From NCBI GenBank assembly GCA_964405335.1, contig CAYONP010000003.1, positions 1 to 64,000 on the forward strand: a stretch of 64,000 nucleotides of DNA, given 5' to 3'. The notes under the pieces are model-generated. The model made no database searches and was not told the origin of the DNA. It saw only the letters and a list, made by a program, of their open reading frames with translations. Source of the DNA: CAYONP01 sp964405335 (GTDB taxonomy: Bacteria; Armatimonadota; UBA10988). Both the position numbers and the translations under genes were made by a program. Positions within the stretch are counted from its first letter, which is position 1. Each line of letters starts with the position of its first letter. Of the stretch, positions 60,630-64,000 are shown in pieces.

Positions 60630-62069
60630 ATGGGTACCGTCGATCACGCCGTCTTCGGACGGCGGCGTTTTCTCGTTGGTGTCGGTGGCGCGGCGCTCGC
60701 CGCACCGCTCTGGGCGCAGGCCGCGCGGCAGGCGCCCGAGGTCACCGCTCACGGTCCGGGGGCGGCTTGTCGGCCGACGGTGCGGGCCTGCTTCGTCCGC
60801 CGGCAGGGCGACTACGGTATCGCCTGGCCCGGCGCCATCTACGACGGCGAGGCGGCGCGGCGGCACTACACGGCCGAGCTGCGCCGTGCGGCGGACGAGT
60901 TGGGCCTCGAGGTCGACCTGCGGCCGGAGCCGGTCTACTCGGCCGCCGAAGCCGACGCCTGGCTCGCTGAAGCGGTCGCGGCGCAGCCCGACGGACTGCT
61001 GGTCATCCTGCTCGACCGCCAGGCGCACGCCTGGCCGACGGCGACCAAGGCCGCCGAGAGTGGGCTCAAGACGGTCGTCTTCGCCCCGGTCGGCGCGGCT
61101 TTCACCACCAACACCGCGCCGCTGGCCGGCCGGACGAGCACGTTCATCGCCTCGACCAGCGACTTCGCCCAGGCGGTCTACGGCCTGCGCATGATCCGCG
61201 CGCTGGCCAAGCTGCGCGCGATGCGCTTCCTGGTGCTGCGCGGGACCGAGCGCCGCGACAGCGAGCTGCCGTTCTTCGGCACCAAGCTGCGCACGCTGCC
61301 GGCGAGCGACTTTCTGACCGAGGTCGAGGGCACCTTGCTGAGCGACGAAGGCAAGCGGATCGCCGCCGACTACCTGCGCTACGCGAAGGCCAACCGCGGC
61401 GCCGGCCGCGACGACGTCGACCGCGCGGTGCAGGCCTACCTGGCCGCGCGGACGATCCTGAAGCGCGAGGAGGGCGACGGGATCACCATGGACTGCCTCG
61501 GCGCGCTCGGCCGGACGAAGCTCAGCCTGCCCTGCCTGGCCTGGTCGCGGCTGCTCGATCACGGCATCCCCGCCGCCTGCGAGGCCGACCTCGGCGCGGC
61601 GGTGTCGCACGCGCTGGTGCAGTTGCTGTTCGACCGGCCGGGCTTCCAGCAGGACCCGGTGGCCGAGACCGCGCGGCACTGCCTGATCGGCGCGCACTGC
61701 ACCTGCCCGACCCGGCTCAACGGCCTGAACGAGCCGGCCGAGCCGTTCCACCTCTCGCATCACCACGGCAACCGCGACGCCGTGCCGCTGCCCATCTGGC
61801 GCATCGGCCAGCGGATGACCGTCATGGACCTCGAGTTCAGCGGCCAGGCCGAGACGCCGCCGCGGATGATCGTCTCGAGCGGCACGGTGGTCGGCAACGT
61901 CTCGGTCCCGCCGGCCGGCGGCTGCGTCGTCTCGGTCATGGTCGAACTCGACGGAGTGAGCGACCTGCTCGCCTATCCGGGTTTCCACCAGCTCTTCTTC
62001 TACGGCGACTACAAGCAGGAGCTGAGCGCCTTCTGCCAGTTCGCCGGGATCACGCCGCTGGTCGTCTAG
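60630..62069 (+). CDS. Tat-exported sugar-isomerase-like protein (FucI/AraA-like)
   Basis: This 479-residue protein starts with a twin-arginine-type signal (FGRRRFLVGVGGAALAAPLW). The rest looks like the FucI/AraA-like fold: a Rossmann-like region with RAADELGLEVDLRPEPVYSAAEADAWL, GLLVILLDRQAHAW, GLKTVVFAPVG, then TMDCLGALGRTKLSLPCLAWSRLLDHGIPAACEADLGAA and HHGNRDAVPLPIWRIGQ with candidate Glu and His ligands. It probably acts on a sugar outside the cytoplasm, but family members of this kind are poorly known. ATG 60630 has GGGAGG upstream. It is divergent from the deacetylase-NAGPA gene and convergent with the TIM-barrel gene at 62078. Confidence 0.75.
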   Translation: MGTVDHAVFGRRRFLVGVGGAALAAPLWAQAARQAPEVTAHGPGAACRPTVRACFVRRQGDYGIAWPGAIYDGEAARRHYTAELRRAADELGLEVDLRPEPVYSAAEADAWLAEAVAAQPDGLLVILLDRQAHAWPTATKAAESGLKTVVFAPVGAAFTTNTAPLAGRTSTFIASTSDFAQAVYGLRMIRALAKLRAMRFLVLRGTERRDSELPFFGTKLRTLPASDFLTEVEGTLLSDEGKRIAADYLRYAKANRGAGRDDVDRAVQAYLAARTILKREEGDGITMDCLGALGRTKLSLPCLAWSRLLDHGIPAACEADLGAAVSHALVQLLFDRPGFQQDPVAETARHCLIGAHCTCPTRLNGLNEPAEPFHLSHHHGNRDAVPLPIWRIGQRMTVMDLEFSGQAETPPRMIVSSGTVVGNVSVPPAGGCVVSVMVELDGVSDLLAYPGFHQLFFYGDYKQELSAFCQFAGITPLVV

Positions 62070-62077
62070 CGCTTCGC

Positions 62078-62926
62078 TCAGCCGGTCAGCCGGCCGACGA
62101 ACCAGTGGCCGATGTTCGCGGTCAGCCGCAGCGCGTCGTCGCGCAGCTCGTCGGGCAGGCGGCGCACGGCGTTGTGGACCTCGAAGGTGAAGTGCCCGGC
62201 GTAGCCCGCGCCGCGCAGGCCGGCGACCACCTGGTCCCAGTCGACCGTGCCGCAGAAGGGCAGGATGTGGTCGTCGCGCTTGCCGCTGTTGTCCTGGATG
62301 TGGAGCACCTTCAGTCGCGTGCCGAGTGAGGCGATCGACTCAGCCTGCGGTAACTGCTGCAGCAGCGCGTGGCCGGTGTCCCAGCACAGCCCGAACAGCT
62401 CGTGGTCGAGCGCCTGGTGCAGCTCGAGCAGGTCTTCGGGCACACTGCCGAAGCGCCGCCCGGCGCCGAAGTGATCGCTCAGGTTCTCGATCGCCATGCC
62501 GACGCCGTAGCGCTCCATATCGGGCAGGAACTGGCGCAGGAAGTTGCGGTTGAGCTCGAGGCAACGCCGCCGATGCTCGCCGTCGAACCCGCCGGGCAAT
62601 GGGTATGGGTGCATGACCATCCAGGGCACGCCGAGCCGGCCGCACCAGGCGAGGCAGCGGTGCGTCTCGGCCACGCCCGCCGCCGACTGCTCGCCGAAGT
62701 AGTCGAACATCGGCCCGTGTGCCTGAACAAACGGCAGGCCCGCCGCCTCCGCCGCTGCCGCCAGGGTCTCCAGGTGCCGGTCGCCGTCGGGCCCGGCCCA
62801 GGGCTTGATCATGTCGCAGCCGTTGAAGTCGAGCGCCTCGAAGCCGGCGCGCTTCAGCCGCGAGACGGCCCGCGGGATGTCGTCGGTGTAGTCGAACAGG
62901 ACATTCAGGCTGGTGGCACAGAACAC
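62078..62926 (-). CDS. Sugar-phosphate isomerase/epimerase-family TIM barrel
   Basis: This 282-residue cytoplasmic protein is an AP-endonuclease-2-type TIM barrel with the pattern ATSLNVLFDYTDDIPRAVSRLKRAGFEALDF at the start, GMAIENLSDHFG with the metal Glu, LFGLCWDTGHALLQQL with Asp and His, VLHIQDNSGKRDDHILPFCGTVDW with His and GHFTFEVHN with Glu. The metal ligand set of the family is complete. It should isomerise or epimerise a sugar. GTG 62926 has GGGGAG upstream; a reading extending to 63049 overlaps the next gene and lacks family support. It is the cytoplasmic counterpart of the Tat-exported relative at 47574. Confidence 0.87.
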   Translation of the reverse strand: MFCATSLNVLFDYTDDIPRAVSRLKRAGFEALDFNGCDMIKPWAGPDGDRHLETLAAAAEAAGLPFVQAHGPMFDYFGEQSAAGVAETHRCLAWCGRLGVPWMVMHPYPLPGGFDGEHRRRCLELNRNFLRQFLPDMERYGVGMAIENLSDHFGAGRRFGSVPEDLLELHQALDHELFGLCWDTGHALLQQLPQAESIASLGTRLKVLHIQDNSGKRDDHILPFCGTVDWDQVVAGLRGAGYAGHFTFEVHNAVRRLPDELRDDALRLTANIGHWFVGRLTG

Positions 62927-63010
62927 GGCAGGCTCCCCGCGGCCGGTTCGCGAGGCGACGGCGTCGTCCTGCGGCGAACGCCTCCCACCGCGCGTGGTAG
63001 ACTGAGGCCA

Positions 63011-63388
63011 ATGTCGCATTTCACCCGCATCCGGACCAAGCTGCGCCACCTCGGCCGGCTCGAGAAGGCGCTACGCGATCTGGGCTACACCCCGAGTCGC
63101 GGCAACGTCGCGGTGCGCGGCTGGGACGGCCACACGCGGCCGGCGGACCTGGTTGTGCAGCAGGCCAACGGTTACGACTTCGGGTTCAAGCAGGAGGGCG
63201 ACGAGCTGGTCCTGATCGCCGACGTGTGGGGCTTCCGCGGCGATCTAGGCGAGTTGGTCGGCCGCATCACGCAGCAGTATGCCTACCAGATCTGCGTCGA
63301 ACAGGCAGAGGGCCAGGGCTTCCGGGTGACCGGCAGCGAGACGCTGGCCGATGGATCGATCAAGCTGACCGTCGAGCGCTATACCTGA
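63011..63388 (+). CDS. DUF1257 (Ycf35-like) protein
   Basis: This 125-residue protein has the DUF1257 layout: MSHFTRIRTKLRHLGRLEKAL, then ALRDLGYTPSRGNVAVRGWDG, then ANGYDFGFKQEGDELVLIADVWGF and a C-terminal AYQICVEQAEGQGF. The family is found in cyanobacteria, plastids (ycf35) and diverse bacteria and has no established function. It is followed 8 nt after its stop by a DUF2997 protein, the typical pairing. ATG 63011 has TGAGG upstream, and a TAGACT box is at 62998-63003. The AAA+ ATPase partner usual for this cluster is not in the window and may lie beyond the edge. Confidence 0.9.
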   Translation: MSHFTRIRTKLRHLGRLEKALRDLGYTPSRGNVAVRGWDGHTRPADLVVQQANGYDFGFKQEGDELVLIADVWGFRGDLGELVGRITQQYAYQICVEQAEGQGFRVTGSETLADGSIKLTVERYT

Positions 63389-63396
63389 GAGCCGCT

Positions 63397-63606
63397 ATGC
63401 CGAAAGAGACCATCACGTTCGTGATCCGCCCCGACGGTGCGGTCGAAGAGCGCACCGCGGGGCTCAAGGGCGAGGCCTGCGAGCAGGTCACCGCGGGCAT
63501 CGAGCAGGCGCTTGGTGCGGTCACCGCCCGCGAGGCGACGGCCGAGCGGTACGAGCAGGCGGAGGGTGGCTCGGCCGCGATCGAGTCGCGGCCCGAGGAG
63601 CGCTGA
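63397..63606 (+). CDS. DUF2997 protein
   Basis: This 69-residue protein fits DUF2997: ETITFVIRPDGAVEERTAGLKGEACEQVTAGIEQALG, with the conserved I-PDG-V and GLKG-C positions, here with one Cys. It has no signal peptide or membrane segment. It is encoded 8 nt after the DUF1257 gene and is probably co-translated with it. Its C-terminal tail (about 25 residues, Glu-rich) is variable in the family. The function is unknown. Confidence 0.88.
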   Translation: MPKETITFVIRPDGAVEERTAGLKGEACEQVTAGIEQALGAVTAREATAERYEQAEGGSAAIESRPEER

Positions 63607-63609
63607 GCG

Positions 63610-63966
63610 CTACTGATGCTCGGCGTTGACCCACACGTCCTGGACGGTCGCCGCGGCATGGGCGGCGATGATGGTGGTCTGGTCGCAGAAGGCCGTGGTG
63701 AACGGTTCGACGATCACCTCGACCTCGTCGCTGTGCAGCTCACAGAAGCGGTCGTCGACGAACCGCGCCTCGACCCAGACGACCAGGCGCGCGTCGGTGT
63801 TGTTGCGCAGCGAGGTCTGCCAGCCGACGCGCCACCAGCCCTCCTCGCGGTCGATCACCCGCCAGGTGCGGTGGAGCACCGAGATTGGATAGCGCACTTC
63901 GGAGCGCACGGTTGCCTCGCCGATTCGGTATCGGCCGCTGCGAGGCAGAGGATAGGTCGGCTGCAA
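63610..63966 (-). CDS. Hypothetical beta-rich protein at the window edge
   Basis: This protein of up to 118 residues has no family that I recognise. It reads as a compact beta sandwich (SVLHRTWRVIDREEGWWRVGWQTSLRNN, LVVWVEARFVDDRF, VEVIVEPFTTAFCDQTTIIA) of the sort seen in transthyretin- or FixG-like accessory domains. A stop codon lies in frame about 21 bases above the TTG at 63966 on its strand, so the gene may be complete with this weak start, with no good ribosome binding site; a frame disruption near the window edge is also possible. It is convergent with the DUF2997 gene, 3 bp between stops. Confidence 0.5.
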   Translation of the reverse strand: MQPTYPLPRSGRYRIGEATVRSEVRYPISVLHRTWRVIDREEGWWRVGWQTSLRNNTDARLVVWVEARFVDDRFCELHSDEVEVIVEPFTTAFCDQTTIIAAHAAATVQDVWVNAEHQ

Positions 63967-64000
63967 GGTCAGCCGCGACGGGTCAAACTAGCTGCACGGG

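Overview
The window is a GC-rich stretch of bacterial chromosome carrying about 50 protein genes. It comes from a draft scaffold: four runs of exactly 100 N (11880-11979, 15197-15296, 17337-17436, 45254-45353) mark joins, and each lies at or beside repetitive sequence. An LpxC homologue, exported beta-barrel proteins, Tat and Sec signals and strong GGAG-type ribosome binding sites indicate an LPS-bearing, two-membrane bacterium. The prepilin-like segment at 51.7 kb (FSLVELL...LFPVFASAR, then a conserved Cys and an NLRQIG-MY-Y pattern) resembles Armatimonadota pseudopilins. Together with phosphodiester-glycosidase (NAGPA) domains, uroporphyrinogen-decarboxylase-like proteins and Gfo/Idh/MocA oxidoreductases, it suggests an uncultured Armatimonadota-like or planctomycete-like lineage. 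The phylum is inference only.

Layout. 0-12 kb: a 59-bp tandem repeat, an oxidoreductase and an orphan N6-adenine methyltransferase, an exported glycoside-hydrolase-like protein, pstB-phoU, three tandem paralogous beta-barrel genes, a UroD-like gene and a TPR/membrane protein. 12-18.5 kb: glnE, a GHMP sugar kinase, then about 2.2 kb without genes that holds an array of AT-rich palindromes about 230 bp apart. 18.5-24.5 kb: exopolyphosphatase plus exported NAGPA protein, bS21 (rpsU), and a tightly overlapping operon of membrane protein, pyrE, miaA and membrane protein. 24.7-35.1 kb: a same-strand run whose first four genes overlap stop-to-start (degenerate M23-like protein, 1161-residue secreted protein, helical protein, arrestin-fold protein), followed by an oxidoreductase, an acetamidase/formamidase and a PhzF-like isomerase.

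35-48.5 kb: RecQ without its zinc cysteines, a nitrilase-family amidase, an exported TPR-CHAT protein, a second UroD-like protein, an ArsR-type repressor with three AHSA1/SRPBCC proteins and a DoxX protein, a REP array next to its RAYT transposase, an MFS transporter and a Tat-exported TIM-barrel protein. 48.6-52.3 kb: a MauE-thioredoxin fusion, a small protein, a cysteine-rich exported protein, and two paralogous membrane proteins, the second fused in frame to a prepilin. 52.3-64 kb: small membrane and exported proteins, dtd with a sodium/solute symporter, a metallo-hydrolase coupled to lpxC, a DapA-like aldolase coupled to a deacetylase-NAGPA fusion, sugar isomerase-like proteins, and a DUF1257-DUF2997 pair at the end.

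Genes are tightly packed, with frequent ATGA, GTGA and TGATG overlaps that imply translational coupling. Most longer intergenic gaps hold hairpins or palindromic repeats. The observations most worth following are the palindrome array at 16.7-18.3 kb, the membrane-prepilin fusion at 51.2 kb, the RAYT gene carrying its own REP sequence, and the coupled operon at 24.7-32.3 kb. No tRNA, rRNA, CRISPR array or prophage was seen.
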